Shown: one piece after another, positions 24,791 to 38,300 of the stretch | Numbering within the stretch: position 1 is the stretch's first letter | Layout: each line of letters opens with the position of its first letter | Origin: Thamnidium elegans | Taxonomy: Eukaryota; Mucoromycota; Mucoromycetes; Mucorales; Mucoraceae | Direction of reading: 5' to 3' | Length of the DNA stretch: 64,000 nt | Assembly: GCA_025201345.1 (NCBI GenBank) | Contig: JAIXMG010000037.1 | Location: 124,001 to 188,000, forward strand | Position numbers and translations under genes: made by a program | Notes under the pieces: model-generated | Database searches by the model: none | Told to the model about the DNA's origin: nothing | Seen by the model: the letters and a program-made list of their open reading frames with translations, nothing else

Positions 24791-26382
24791 AACTCAAATG
24801 CTCAATCTACTTTTCTTACTCTTAAAAATAATCAGAAACCTCTATTCGATTTTGATTGTCGTTCGTTCCTATTGGTAGTATCAAGGATACAAGTTGAGTA
24901 AGCTATTCGATTTTACAAAAATATCGGTCCGTTTTAGCAGTCGTAATTGATTGATTCAAAACTATCTTATTCGTTTAGAATACTATGTAACGCTACCTTA
25001 CCTATGCTGTACTGTACCCATATTTGTGCACATACCTCTCTGCCGTCGTATATATTCTTTTCATTACGTGTATAATATTTCACTCGACAAAACTTAAACC
25101 CAACCTAATAAGCAAATAAAAACCTAACTTGTCATTTTAAACGAGCTTATTTTATCTGTATTGTTAATAGTGTATATATGTTTACCTTGGGCTCCAGTTA
25201 TGGTGAGAAAAGATATAAACCAGTATATGAAGTTATATGATAGTTAAATTTTACGGTTAGTATATGATGAAAGAGCCTTGTTTGGTTTACTTTACTTTAG
25301 AAAAAACATAAAGAAAGAGAAAAAGAGAGAGAGAAAAAAAAAGACTTCAAATTTAAACTAAAAAAAAAGACCACATCAGTTACGTCAGTTACCGCATAAC
25401 TTTGCTTGTTCAATGGTATTCTACTTACCTTTAGATTATATCTAAGTTATAATCTCAGACTGACTACCGTTTGAGAGACATTTTGTCATAATTTACTGGC
25501 AAGTGTATCACTATATTCAAACAAAAATAAAAATAAAAAACAAAAAAAAGATGTAAAGTATTAGTTTCATACATAAAAAAGAACATCTTCATATATAATA
25601 CTCAATTTTACTTATTTTATAAAAATACATTGCTCTGGCAATAAATACAGCTATTAAAACTCTTGCTCTGATTGGACTCCTACTCTACTTGGACTCTGAA
25701 TAATGCTAGTGACAGCCGGCACAGCTATATTTTCAAGCTGATGCTACCCTTTGGTCCTCTTTCTCTTTCATTTTTTTTTTTTTTTTACTTCATGAAAGGT
25801 TTTTAAGAGGGTTTTAATGAGGACAGGGTTTAGTACGTATGTACATGGCTTATTTATCTAAGCAAGAATGTCGTCTACTCTTAATTCATGTACACGGTTT
25901 CCGTTATAAAGACTGCTTTACATTAGTGCAGGTAAGATATCGAAATATAAATTTGATCTAGCTTGAGGCCCTGTACAATGCCATGGTACATTAATCTTGG
26001 GTTATTGGATTATCTATCATGGTTTCAATAAAGGATCCTCTTTGAAAAATTATTTTAAAATTATTTTATTCATGGTATTGAAAGATAAAACAAATTGAAT
26101 TCGTTAGCATCAGTATTTGTTTGATTTTCGGATATATGTCGAAGTTTCTTGTACTGCTATTTTTGCTTGTGGTTTATGAAACTAGCTATACTTATAGGCT
26201 TCTCACTTAAGTTGTCTGAAGTTGTCTTGCGTATCTGCTGTGAATGTTGTCTCCTTCTGCGATGATATAGCAATTATTACTTTTTAATTAAAACGTCCAG
26301 CAAGAATTATAATACTTCATGTCAACACAATGAAATAAAAAAGGAGGAATTTATTTATTTATTATATACACACATATACATT
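24791..26382. other. Intergenic with a further repeat fragment
   Basis: No gene is supported. The segment around 25660-25710 (tactctacttggactct) matches 45470-45490, so part of the dispersed repeat continues or recurs here. The rest is unique-looking AT-rich DNA. Confidence 0.45.
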
Positions 26383-29240
26383 TTATTCATTCTCTTGTTG
26401 TAAACTACGTAATAAATCTTCTGCAGAAATGACCGGTATTTGTCCGGAAGAAATAGAAGAGTGAGTACTATCTGTACGGCTAATGGCTACAGATAACGTC
26501 GCAGCTCTATTTTTTTCGGTTGAAGGTTTTATCATTTCTTCTTCATTTTTTATTTTACGTAACCTTTCACGTACACGACGTTGTCTCATTTTATTTTCTG
26601 TCTTACCAGATCGAAGTTGTTCCATTAAATCGTCCATAATACGTCTATCATGGTCTTCACCGCTAGTTCGAGAACTTTGACTATCACTATCGGATAATTC
26701 AATCGATGGTTTTGTCAACGCCTTCCGTTTCTCTTCCAAAGCTTGTTTCCTTCTTTCCTCTCGTTCCATATCCTCGCTATACTTTAATTCTTCTTTGGCA
26801 GCTTGTTTCCAACTGGTAATAAATCGAGAGAATATCTGAAAGAACTCATCAGGTCTCATTAGCTTTGGGCTCTCGCCATAATAAACCATAATATCTCTCC
26901 ATTTGAAATCTACATTGACGTAAAGTGCTTCGAGTTCTTCAAAGCGGTTATTAGCCGAGTTACGGAATTCTTCCATTACTTGACTGAATCTATCTCGATT
27001 TATTGTTACATATCGGCTTGGTTCGTTTAAAGACATCGTTTCTTCCTGGCTAAATGTATCGATATGATCAAAAATATGGTTCGATTGAGTATCGGTATCT
27101 TTACTAGGTTGTGTATCGTAATTACTTTTCGCATAGTTATTATTCTGAGAGGTATTGATAGATTCTATCTCATTACTTTGGTTGGTAGCACGACTACGGA
27201 TCGAACCAGTATCATTGAGTTTCATTTCGTTCCTTTCATTTGTAGTATGACTGCGAATCGAGCCGTTATCGAAAGTTCCTTCTGCTTTTTGATTTTGTGA
27301 TTCTTCCTCTTCTTCGATGGGGCTCACAGATCTCTTTTCTTTTAACTCCTCTAGACTGGGCCAATACAATTCCAACTCCATTCCAATCTGTTTAAGTCCT
27401 TGACGCATCTCTATATATTGTTGACCAATATCATTGATACTAACCATAACTAAATATACATATAAGCATTTCGTTTTTATTGTTGTTGCAATTACTTTTA
27501 CCTCTGCTAGCTTGATTTACATCTTTTAAATCATCAATAAAGTCTAGTATAAATGAAAAGTGTCTTCTGACAATACCCACAAGACAATGTAGCAAAGTCA
27601 AGTGAGATTCATCCGAAGCCTTCGTATCTGCCAGCTTGTTAATACTGTCGATCTTCATACCAAACGCACCACCTTGTTGACCGGAACTATTCATATAGTT
27701 ACCAAGCACCAAAATAAGCTGTAATAACTTCTTTAGTGCCTTTGAATTTCGCAAAGAGTCTGAAGTTTCTAGAACAATGCTAAGACTCTTTCTCAAATGT
27801 TCGAATTTTTCCCAGTATTGTAATCTAAATAGCATGAATTTGATTCTTGTTTCATATCTATAAATTCTCATCATCTTTTTTTTTAAAAAAATATATGTTT
27901 ATATATCAAGTTTGTATTTTTGTTTTGTTTTGTTTTGTTTTTGTTTACCTCGATTGTAAACTGTTCTGGTAAATCTAGTTTTTGACAGTCTTCTTCGGGT
28001 CCACTTATATACTTTTGCATGGTAATAAGATCGTCTTCTCGGCTTGGACAGTACGCGATTAAATTACTTAGGAATGTCTCCGTACATAATTTATCATCCA
28101 TAGCCAATATATGGTCCCTTACTTCTTTATAAGAACTAAAGTGTTTAATCTTTGGAAAAATAACAATGTCTAAAAAATACAATTAGTAAAGCTTTCTTCT
28201 ATATAATTTATAAACTTACTGATATTTCTATTCTTATCTTTAGATAAAAACTTTACAGAATCATTCTTGACAACTGTATTGTTATTTGTTTGAGCAAGTC
28301 TCTTTTCTAAAAAAGTATTTACTTTGGCAGGGAATAGAGCTTCAATCTTTTCAAATGCTCCTTGCTTTTTTAATGCATCTTGCATAAATCCATCGTCTTC
28401 TCCAATGTCCATATTCCAAATGGTGTTTTCGGCTGCATTAGCATCCATTTTTTTCCATTGGAAGTTCTTGAGTTTTACTTGTGGGTAGTGTTGGATTTGT
28501 TTACGTAATGGTACGATTAAGACTGGTGCAGCAGTAACCGCTGGTTTTATCAATGGAGGAGGAGGAGGAGGAGGTGGTGGTGGTGGCGGTAGAGGTGATG
28601 ATGGTGCCAGTTGTCCTAAAATTATACTTTGAGTATATACAACAAAAAATGATTTTTTTAAAAGATTACCATTTGTAATTGCAGTTGGTTTAGACTCTGA
28701 TCCTAAAGTAAACAAATAGAGTAAATAAACCAAAAGACCGAAAATATAGATAAACTTTTTTATTACCTGGGGGCGGGGGCGGAGGCGGAGGAGGTGGCGG
28801 AACAGCTCCTATAAAAAAGTATTTTGTTAATCACCTTTATATATTGATATATTCAAATTAACATTTTACCGGAATTTTTAGGAGGAGGAGGAGGAGGTGG
28901 TGGTGGTGGTGGTACAGGCCAAGAAGATGAATTGCTATCCAGTTGCATAGACGTAGATCTGCGAACGCTACTATCATCACTGAAACTTGAAGGTGATTGA
29001 GTATAATCCAGAGATTGATGAACTATACAAATGAAATAATTTAACGAGGAGCAAGTCAAAAAATACATTTATATTCAACTTACTTTGTCCGAAACTAGCA
29101 GATGTAACAATAGGTCTAGGTTTTTTATGCTTTTTACTGAAAAATGGCAAAATGTTTCCAAATCCAAAAGAGTTTGACTCGTTAATTGGTTTAACATTAC
29201 CTGATATTAACTGTGGCTCTGATTCTTTTGATGACGAATA

Positions 29241-29278
<38 letters not shown>

Positions 29279-31780
29279 AGAGATATGTAGGGTTCAGAAA
29301 GAATAAAACAAACGTAATGCGGATATAATTTACCATTTCGTCCATTGATATTCTGGCCTTTGCCGATACTTTCCAGTCTTCCGTTAGAATAAGTAGAGAG
29401 CTACGTCTTCTGTCTGTATTTTCTGCGACAGCTAATCTATCTTGAAGCATAGCAATAGTTTCTTTCGAAGTTTTTAATACGTCTCTTAATGAATCATTTT
29501 CTTGTTTCAAGTAAACGATACGTTGCTTTTGAGACTCATGTTCTATTTGATTTGGCAAGATACGCAATTGTTGTACTTCGGTTTGTAATTCGTTCTTTTC
29601 TTGCAATACCTGTTCATACATTTCTCTTAAATCGTTTGATTCTCTTTCAATATTTCGTAATCGATCGACGTCATAAAAGTTTTTAAATACTGTAGCTACT
29701 GACATACCAAAAGTTGAAGAGAAATCGTCTGAATTGCAATGAGGTCTTCTATCCATAACAATTTGTTGAACAATGATACTTATCATGTGATAAAATTGAG
29801 CTCTAAAAACACAAGTTGTTATATATATATATATATATATATTTATATTTATACGAAAATATACACTATCTTACTTTGTTTCGGCGTCCCCTTTAATCCA
29901 TAAAAAATACTTTAAAATGTTTATTAAGTATTCTGTACCACGCGAGGAATCCGATATATTTGCTAGTACGCGATCAAATAATTTGGAAGGCTCGGCAAAT
30001 TCTGTTTCCAAGTTTAATTCTTCCCCAAATGCATCTTCTATATCATGTTCGGCCAACTCTTTAAACAGGTTGATTTGAATATTTAACAAGTTAAAATCTA
30101 AGGATTCAAGTTTCGGTAAAATAATTGATTGTAATCCAGTTGCGTTGAATTGGTTACGCATATATATACGATAATTGACGTCAGATGGTATCTTTGTAAG
30201 TGCATTAACCAGAATCATATTGGATAACTAAAAAAAAATGACAGGTTAGTTTTTAATTGCTTTTATTTTATTTTTCTTTTAATTTACAGCATATTCCATT
30301 AAATTACTCTCTGGTATCTTTTCACTCTTCATTTTATCATGACCTGTATCAATTGTCCGTAAAAACTCCTTCATCCAGGAATCATATAAAACTAACGACT
30401 TTTTAAACTTTTTTAATAATTCAAATCCACGTACAACATGTTCATGTCCGTCCAAGTAGCATATAAACGCTAGTAATTCACACACTATCTTTCTTGTTTG
30501 CCATTGGGGACAATGAATTGAGAACACAACTGCATGAATATACTCTGGGTGATCCATCGCTTCTTTTCCTCCTATTCTCGTATTTACAATTGCTTTTATA
30601 CATTTTACAATCTCCACTTCTAATTCTAAAGCTACGTCTCGTCTATTGTCTATATTGTGATTTAAATAGTCTAGTGCGTGTGATAGTACATGAAATCCTT
30701 TTAGGTGAATAAATTTCATTACCCAACTATAATATACAACGGTTATACGTTAAATAAAATACATTTAAAAAAATGGATCCCTTCTATATACTTTACTCTA
30801 TCGGTCTTGTCCTTAGACTTACTTCTAAACTTTCTGCAATCTTTGGCGTTACAGACCGTAAATTAGGACTCAAAAATTTGCGAACGAAATATTCTGGAGA
30901 ATTAGAATCATCTAAACCGTGATCATTATTACTATTCTTAGCTTTGACAGGTGACAGATTGGCTATACTACGAGATTTTCTTAAGGTGGTACTGATGGGA
31001 TGCATGATATTACTGGTACTGATATTATTACTAAATGTGGCTGTGGAATGATTGTTGGAAGGAGTTGTATGTACAGGGGATGAAGTAGATGTCTCTGGGA
31101 ATGGTCCTGGGAGACTCTGTTGGTATCTATTAGGTGATAATGGACTAATTGTGTTCAAGTCGTGAAGTTGCGTGTTTGGTAAACGGTTCATGTCAAGACT
31201 GGCTCGTTCAGCTATCGTTTCTTGCATATGACCTTGACTTACTCCCGAAGCTAATAACTCGGCTTGGTGGTCTTGGTGAATCATAAGCCATTTCTTTTCT
31301 TTTTCCCAGTGTTCCATACTTTGCTTTATTTTTCTGTCATGAATGCCACGTCGTTCCTAACATAAAAAAAAATAAAAATAGATTAGCTTTTTAACGAGAG
31401 TTTTTTTTTTTTTTTTTCTTTAGAAAAATATGAATACCAGCATATTGTCAAATAAAGCATTGACATCATGGTCTGAAGGAATGTACTGTTCACGAGCAAA
31501 TAAATGTTCAGCAGAACCTGCTTCAAACGAGGAACTATTTGGTATGATAGATTGCTGACGTATTGCAGAAGCAGTTACTATATATGTGTAACGAATAATA
31601 TTTGCATGAGTTAAAATTAGATAAGGATAAAATGATTTAAGGCTTACGAATACGGCTTTTAGGTCTAATACTTAATATCCTTCTGACAGAATACCTACGC
31701 CCTGTATACTTTGTTGGTGGTATCGTACCATTTGGACGCTTATACTTCTTTCTACCAAAACGATCAAGTATACCTTCCAT
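26383..31780 (-). CDS. Diaphanous-related formin (Bni1/SepA-like)
   Basis: Fourteen exons: 31780-31648, 31577-31438, 31356-30797, 30726-30288, 30227-29875, 29802-29334, 29240-29084, 29022-28870, 28808-28767, 28702-28670, 28615-28220, 28169-27949, 27874-27502 and 27449-26383, giving 1511 aa. It nucleates and elongates actin cables for polar growth. The GTPase-binding/FH3 region covers about residues 60-545 (FDNML, EKEKKWLMI, SLEVSLRTRPIDWVMKFI), a coiled coil about 600-690, and FH1 about 790-860 with several polyproline runs spread over exons 8-11. FH2 follows (KLKNFQWKKMD, RNINIVIFPKI, LVLGNYMNSSGQQGGAFG). A C-terminal DAD-like element MDDLMEQLRSGK followed by basic residues lies near 1428-1453. 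FH2 carries a low-complexity insert of about 110 aa near its end, containing a doubled GSIRS motif. The intron between exons 10 and 11 (54 nt) is stop-free and in frame. Confidence 0.95.
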
Positions 31781-31892
31781 TTGATAAAAATTTAAAAGTA
31801 AAGAGGAAAAGAAATATATACAAAAAAAAAAAAAAAAAAAAATGCTTTAAACCAATAAAAAATGTCGGAGTATTGCTAGAAACTGATTCAAC

Positions 31893-31932
<40 letters not shown>

Positions 31933-32068
31933 AGCGACTTAAATAATACGTCAGCTGGTTTCATCAAAGCGAAAGAGATTAAAGAGTGCATGATTTTTAT
32001 TCACGTAAAAGGAATACTTGTACTACGAAAAGGTCTTTGCACAAAAGAGAGCGGAAATTTAATTTATT

Positions 32069-34942
32069 CTATAAATGACTTTCATATACGCGCGAAGGAG
32101 CAATCCATTTTTCAGATTCGTTCATTACCAATGCTTCTTCTAAAACATCCCAAATATTTTTTGCAAATACAAACTGAATATCATTCTTTACCTTTTCAGG
32201 TACATCTTGTTCAACATCTTTACGGTTACGAAAAGGTAAAATGATCTTACGAATACCTGCTCGATGAGCAGATACTACCTTTTCTTTAATTCCACCAACC
32301 GGTAATACTTGGCCACGTAATGAAATTTCTCCTGTCATTGCTGTAGTGGTTGGTACATGATATCCTGAATAAAGTGAGACAATAGCAGATACCAAGGTGA
32401 CACCTTTATTTATTTATTTTTTTATTAGTGAACTATTGCATACCAAGTTAAAATTTTTACCTGCAGAAGGACCATCCTTATTAATTGAACCGGCAGGGAA
32501 ATGAATATGAATATCATCATGTTCAATCATCTTTTCAGTAGAACTACTAGTTAATTGAAGAGCAAATGCATGTGACTTAACCCAAGATAAGGCCAACTTG
32601 GCCGATTCCTGAATAACATTCCCTAAAGACCCAGTCAATTGAAGATTGCCATCACCGGGCATCTTTGTAGCTTCTACAAACAAGATACCACCATTACCAC
32701 TACCTGAATAAGCTAATCCAGTGACTACACCAGGCACAAGTTCTCTCTCTGCTACTTCCTTTTCATAAAAGGCCATACCTAAAATATCTTCTACATCTGA
32801 TAAAGAAACTTGAGGATTATAATCTTCTTCTCTATTGGCTTCACGTAAATCAGCTAATTCAACACATTTTGCTCGAACTACTGATGCAACTGTTCTTTCT
32901 AAACTACGTACGCCACTCTCTCGGGTATAATTTTCTGCAATCTTGAGAAATACTTCATCCTTCATTTGAACTTGACCTTTTATAAGTCCATGAGCTAATA
33001 ATTGTTTTGGTAATAAATGTGCTTTGGCAATATAAAGCTTTTCTTCAAATGTGTAACCATTTAAACTAATAAGTTCCATACGATCCAAAAGAGGCTCAGG
33101 AATTGTATCAACACTATTGGCTGTAGCAATAAATAAAACGTTGGATAAATCAAAAGGAACGTTAAGGTAATGATCAGAGAAACTATTGTTTTGTTCAGGA
33201 TCGAGGACCTCTAATAAAGCAGCAGATGGATCACCATAATGAGAAGATTGAACTAGTTTATCAATCTCATCCAATAAAAACAATGGGTTGTTGACTTTAC
33301 ATTTTCTTAGACCCTGAATAACTAAGCCAGGCATAGCACCTACATATGTACGACGATGTCCTCTGTGTAAAATATTAATAATTAGTTACAGGTGTAATAT
33401 ATATATATATATATATATATAATACCTCATCTCAGCTTCATCACGTACACCACCCAATGAGATACGATGAAATTCACGACCAAGAGAAGAAGCAATCGAC
33501 TTTCCAAGTGAGGTCTTTCCCACGCCAGGCTTAAAATAAACAACCGCATAAGTTATATAAAGATTTATAATCAACATTATTACTTACAGGTCCAACAAAA
33601 CAAATGATAGGTGCTTTTAAATCACCCTTAATCTTAATTACAGATAAATATTCAATGATACGTTTCTTTACATGATCTAAACCAAAATGATCATCTTGTA
33701 ATTTTTGTTTAGCTTGCGCGATATCGATTATATCATCCGTCTTTTTATTCCAAGGTAAATCCGCAAGTAATTCAAGATAATTGCGAGCAACAGAGTATTC
33801 ACTAGAGGCTGGTTGCAATTTCTTTAATCTTTTGAGCTCTCTTTGAGCTACAGTAGAAGCTTCGTCAGGTAAATCTGCTTCTTCAATTTTAGCACCTAAT
33901 TGTTCAAGTTCGTCTTCATCTTTTATTCCTCCTCCTGAACCATCACTTTCACCAAGTTCTTTTTTAATCGCTTCAAGCTAAATAAGTGTGTTATAATACG
34001 ATTTTAGTTCGTTTTGGAAATATTTCTATATTAGGGCTAAACCGTATTACCTGTTGACGGAGATAGAATTCTCTTTGCTTTTTGGTAAGCTTACCTTCTA
34101 CACTAGAATGTACTTGTTCTGATATTTTAAGAACCTTTTTTTTTAAAATAAATAAATAAATAGGATTAACAACATTAATATGGCATATACACATATAATA
34201 ATATTAATAATAAAATTACGTGAAGTTGACGAGTCATCCATTCAGAAGCCTTTTCTACTCTTTCCTTTAAATTAGTTGTAGATAACATGGTTAATTTTTC
34301 ATCAAATGAGGTTTCAATAACAGAAACCAATAGATCAGCCAATACAGGAGGAGAAACAGAATCAATCAGTTTTGTCAATTGTTGAATTAAGTTTTCAGGC
34401 ATACGAAGGTCTTTCATCTTGGAAAGGAATTCACGTACAAGTGCTTTAAAACGAATCATTTCATCCGTTGACTCTCCCTCTTCCATTTCTTCATCAAAGT
34501 ATTTGACTTTCACATGTAATGTAGCATCTTGAGAAAAATATCGGTCGACTTTAAATCTTGAAATACCTTCAACAAACATAGTAAATGCACCTAATCCTGA
34601 TCGTTGAACTCGAATGATACGTGCCGTACACCCAAACGTAAACAATCGGTCTTTATCTTCCGGTTTAATAAATCCTTCATCTTTTAAAGCAACTACTGTT
34701 GTTGTATTGGGTGCCACAGTTCCTTCAGCTTCTTCTGATTTTGCTTCTTCTTCAATACCTTTACCGGTTAAAGGAATACAGGCAATATAAGTAGGTTTAC
34801 GTTGTTCACTAGATCTCAAGTGCTTGCGAGTCAATGCTACAGCATCTCTACCTCTCATATTGATCTTTAAAACAACCGAAGGTAACAAAACTTTGTTTTC
34901 GAGAGGAACCACAATTAAATTATCTACTAATGAACTCGGCAT
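32069..34942 (-). CDS. Peroxisomal Lon-type ATP-dependent protease
   Basis: Exons 34942-34220, 34134-34051, 33977-33588, 33529-33426, 33362-32461 and 32403-32069 give 845 aa. It degrades misfolded matrix proteins. The N-terminal LON substrate-binding domain covers about 1-205 ([17 protein letters not shown], typical of LonP2/Pln). The AAA module has Walker A GPPGVGKTS (residues about 398-406, split by an intron between the two prolines) and Walker [10 protein letters not shown] (about 460-468). The Ser/Lys dyad is KDGPSAG (Ser733) and GGIKEK (Lys about 773). There is no mitochondrial presequence, and the protein ends in SHL, a PTS1 variant, which supports a peroxisomal location. It lies head-to-tail with the formin, with 288 bp between the Lon stop and the formin start, and that gap is filled largely by poly-A/poly-T tracts. 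Confidence 0.95.
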
Positions 34943-35312
34943 ATTATTATTATTTGGTGGTAAGAAAAAAAGAAAGAAAAATTACAAAAAAAAAGTGGAT
35001 TTTTATACTCTTTCATGTGATGTAGTTGCTTTAGAGTTACACATTAAAAAAGAGCCGAATAAGCCGCAGTTTTAACTTGAGTTTTAAACCAATAGCATGA
35101 AGCAGAAATGTTGACATTCTCTTTCAAAGAGTCTGTAACACTGCATATTGGATTTCCCACTGTAAATAAATTTGTCATCTTGCTTTAAAATATATACACA
35201 TATTATTTAAAAAAAAAAAAAAACACTGATCTATTTTATTTGTCTATTGTGTGTAGAAGTTGTTATTGTATTAGTATTATAATTATTATTAGTAGTTGTA
35301 GTTGAAAATATC

Positions 35313-38300
35313 TTAAATAGGTGTATGTACGACAGATCCATTATTAGAATGTGATTTATAGCTCGCATCCGTATTTTGTCTCACTAATCCATCTTTATCG
35401 TATTCAGTATTAAAGTCAGATACAGATTGTGTACGGGGCATAGTATGAATTGACATATTATCATTGTTAATATCGGATATAGAAAGTTGTGATTGTGCCC
35501 ACTGAGGTAACATCAGGCTTTGATGTTGATTCGTAATACGCTTAACGTATATGGCAGTACTATAAAATAAATTACGTTAGTTTATTTACATTTATGGTAA
35601 TTATCACTTACAGTTTTTTGTCAACAAACAATGTCATGGCTCTTCTTCTTATTTTATCTCCAAATCGTGATCGAGGAAAGTGATTGGGGTGTACTATAAC
35701 AACTGTATCAACTAAAAACAAGTGATTTTCTAGTATAGAATTGACTACCAAAGGAACAACTGATAAAGCATATTCGTTTGCTTTTATAGATACAACTGCC
35801 ACAATTTCTTCTCTAACTTGGAATACAATACTATGTTTTATATAAATAAATAAAACATTGCTTTTTCAAAAACGTCAAAGATAAAAAAAAAAATACCTTC
35901 CACCAGAGGGAATTGTTCGATGACAACGTTCAATTGATAATTCAACATCTAAAGGGAAATGCATCAATCCATTTCTAATAAGCGTTTCGTTAACTGGTCC
36001 CAATACATATAAACATTGTCCTTCTTCTAATACAGGCGCCATCGTACGATTATCCACTCTTCTTCTAACGCTCCACAGGAAACCATAATCACCCGTTCGC
36101 ATATACTTGACACTAGGATCGTTTCCAGCAATGGTTGCTTCAAACTTTTGAATATGTGTTGCAGTATCCAAATTATGATAGGTTTTTGCATTACTATCGG
36201 AGCAAACCCAGATCTCTCCTACTGTATTACTTGGACAGACTATATGTGTTTCGGGATTGACAATGGCTACCATGGTATTACTAGGTACAATGCCAGAGTC
36301 GTTCAATAGGATACCATATGGCTCTTCTTCGGGACCTAATGGGCGTATAATACCTTGTCTTAACCAATAAGGATCAACGGAAAGAGATATAGGTTCTATC
36401 AGCATGTAAGAACGCGTTGTAATCATTGGGTTAGCAACATGACTATACACAGTATTAATTGCTTCCTTGTCTAGTCTTTGTCTCGCAAAGTATCTAGCCA
36501 TATGTTGGTATAGTAATGGTTTAGGTCGGTTATCATTTGATAGCATTAAATTTTGTACACCCTTCAAGTTTACTTGTTTACCGTCATTGGTGTTAATACG
36601 GTTCATTGCAAATTGAACAAGTGCGTTTGTTAAAAATGTGTCCTTCGTTTTATAGCGTTGTAATGATTCAAAGAAGCTGATTGGATTTGTATAAAAATCT
36701 GTAGATGGTATTAAAACCGTACTGCAACCTACATACAAATAATAATAAAACTCTCGTGTAAGTATTTAGGAATACACAAATATATAGATATACGCACCAA
36801 CATAAACACCACAGAATAAAGCATACAAAAATCCAAGTCCTTCATATGTACCAAGACCAGTTGTAACAATCCCACGTTGAAATTTCATTTGGCAAGTCAT
36901 TTTTTGTGTTCTACATTGATTCAAAATGGTATCATGACCAATATAAGTGTAACACTGACAACCATCGGAAGAATTTTGAACCAAGATAATTGTAGGTGTA
37001 AGCCTATTATTAGAAATCCAATCGGGTCTTACCATAAACCCACTTTCTTTTCCTAGCGTTTTATGATGTTTGGGAGCCTTTGAGATGTTAACTGTGTCCG
37101 GTAACCTGAATTTAAGAGGAAGCGCAGCACGAATAGCTGCTTTGACGGCATGATGTCGCATAACATCATCTCCAGCTGAGTTGGTAAGTATGGCAACAAT
37201 TCCTAGGTCTTTTATAACTTGGACAATTAAACTAGCAAATTCGTTGACTCGGTTGGGTTGTAGTATAGGGTCTACTTGCTCTAACGGGACAGGGATAACT
37301 CCAATCGATAAACATGCATATATACAAAGTATATATTCTATACCAAATGGCATAATCACAAGTACCTTGGCATTTCTTTTTAACCCCTTTTTTGTTAAGA
37401 AAGCTGCAACGGTTGCTGCCTTGTAACTGATCTTTTTCCAAGAGTACTGCTTGGTATTGATATTGGTACCTGATTGAGATGAAACAATATACGCAATTTC
37501 TTCTGGGTATATGGCTGTACGCCACTGCAATACATCAACTATATTGGTGAATCGAGATATATCGTATTCTGTACGCTCATCGACAACATTGCTGACTTTT
37601 TCCATGCCTGTATGTTGTGGTTGAGGGTGAGGCATGATGACTCCATATCGAATAGCATTTTCGTAAGCTAACCTCGATAGCCATATATCAGTTGATGAGT
37701 CTTCATTGTAAGCCAAATTAAATATAGTACGATCAACGTCTATTTTGATATAACGTACCGCAAGTTGACCTTGCAAGAAGTAACGCTTTGTTAACAAAGG
37801 ATGAATCGCTCTACGACCATGCACAATATGTTTTGGTAATCCGTTAGAACTGACAAATACAATCGCGTATGCTCTTAATCCATGGAATTCTATCAATGCT
37901 TCGTCTACTTCGGTAGCAATACGCAATAAGTCCGCTCTAGTTGCAGATGTCTCACACGCGATAACTGGAAGGTGTTGTTTTTTAACCAAGATTTCAAAAA
38001 TAGTGCTAGAAAATATATAAAAAAGTTAGTTTTAGAAATAATAACTATAAAAATAAAATAAAAGTTTACCATTGATCAATACGAGCTCGTTTTCTGATAG
38101 TGTTTAATAAATCACTAGCATAATAATAATCTTCTATACCAAAATCTGCTCCGAATCGTTGTTGTCGAATACGATCTTCATAAGTACCCAATATAAATAA
38201 TCTACCGTCTATAACAGTACCACAGAGGCCTGTTCTTAAAAAGTGTTCACCATAGACTTGAGGGTACAAGTTCTCAGAAGATACAACTAAAGGTCGTGCA

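Noticed and set aside
26483..27300. Plus-strand open frames within the formin gene
   Set aside because: Shadows of the strongly conserved minus-strand formin exon.
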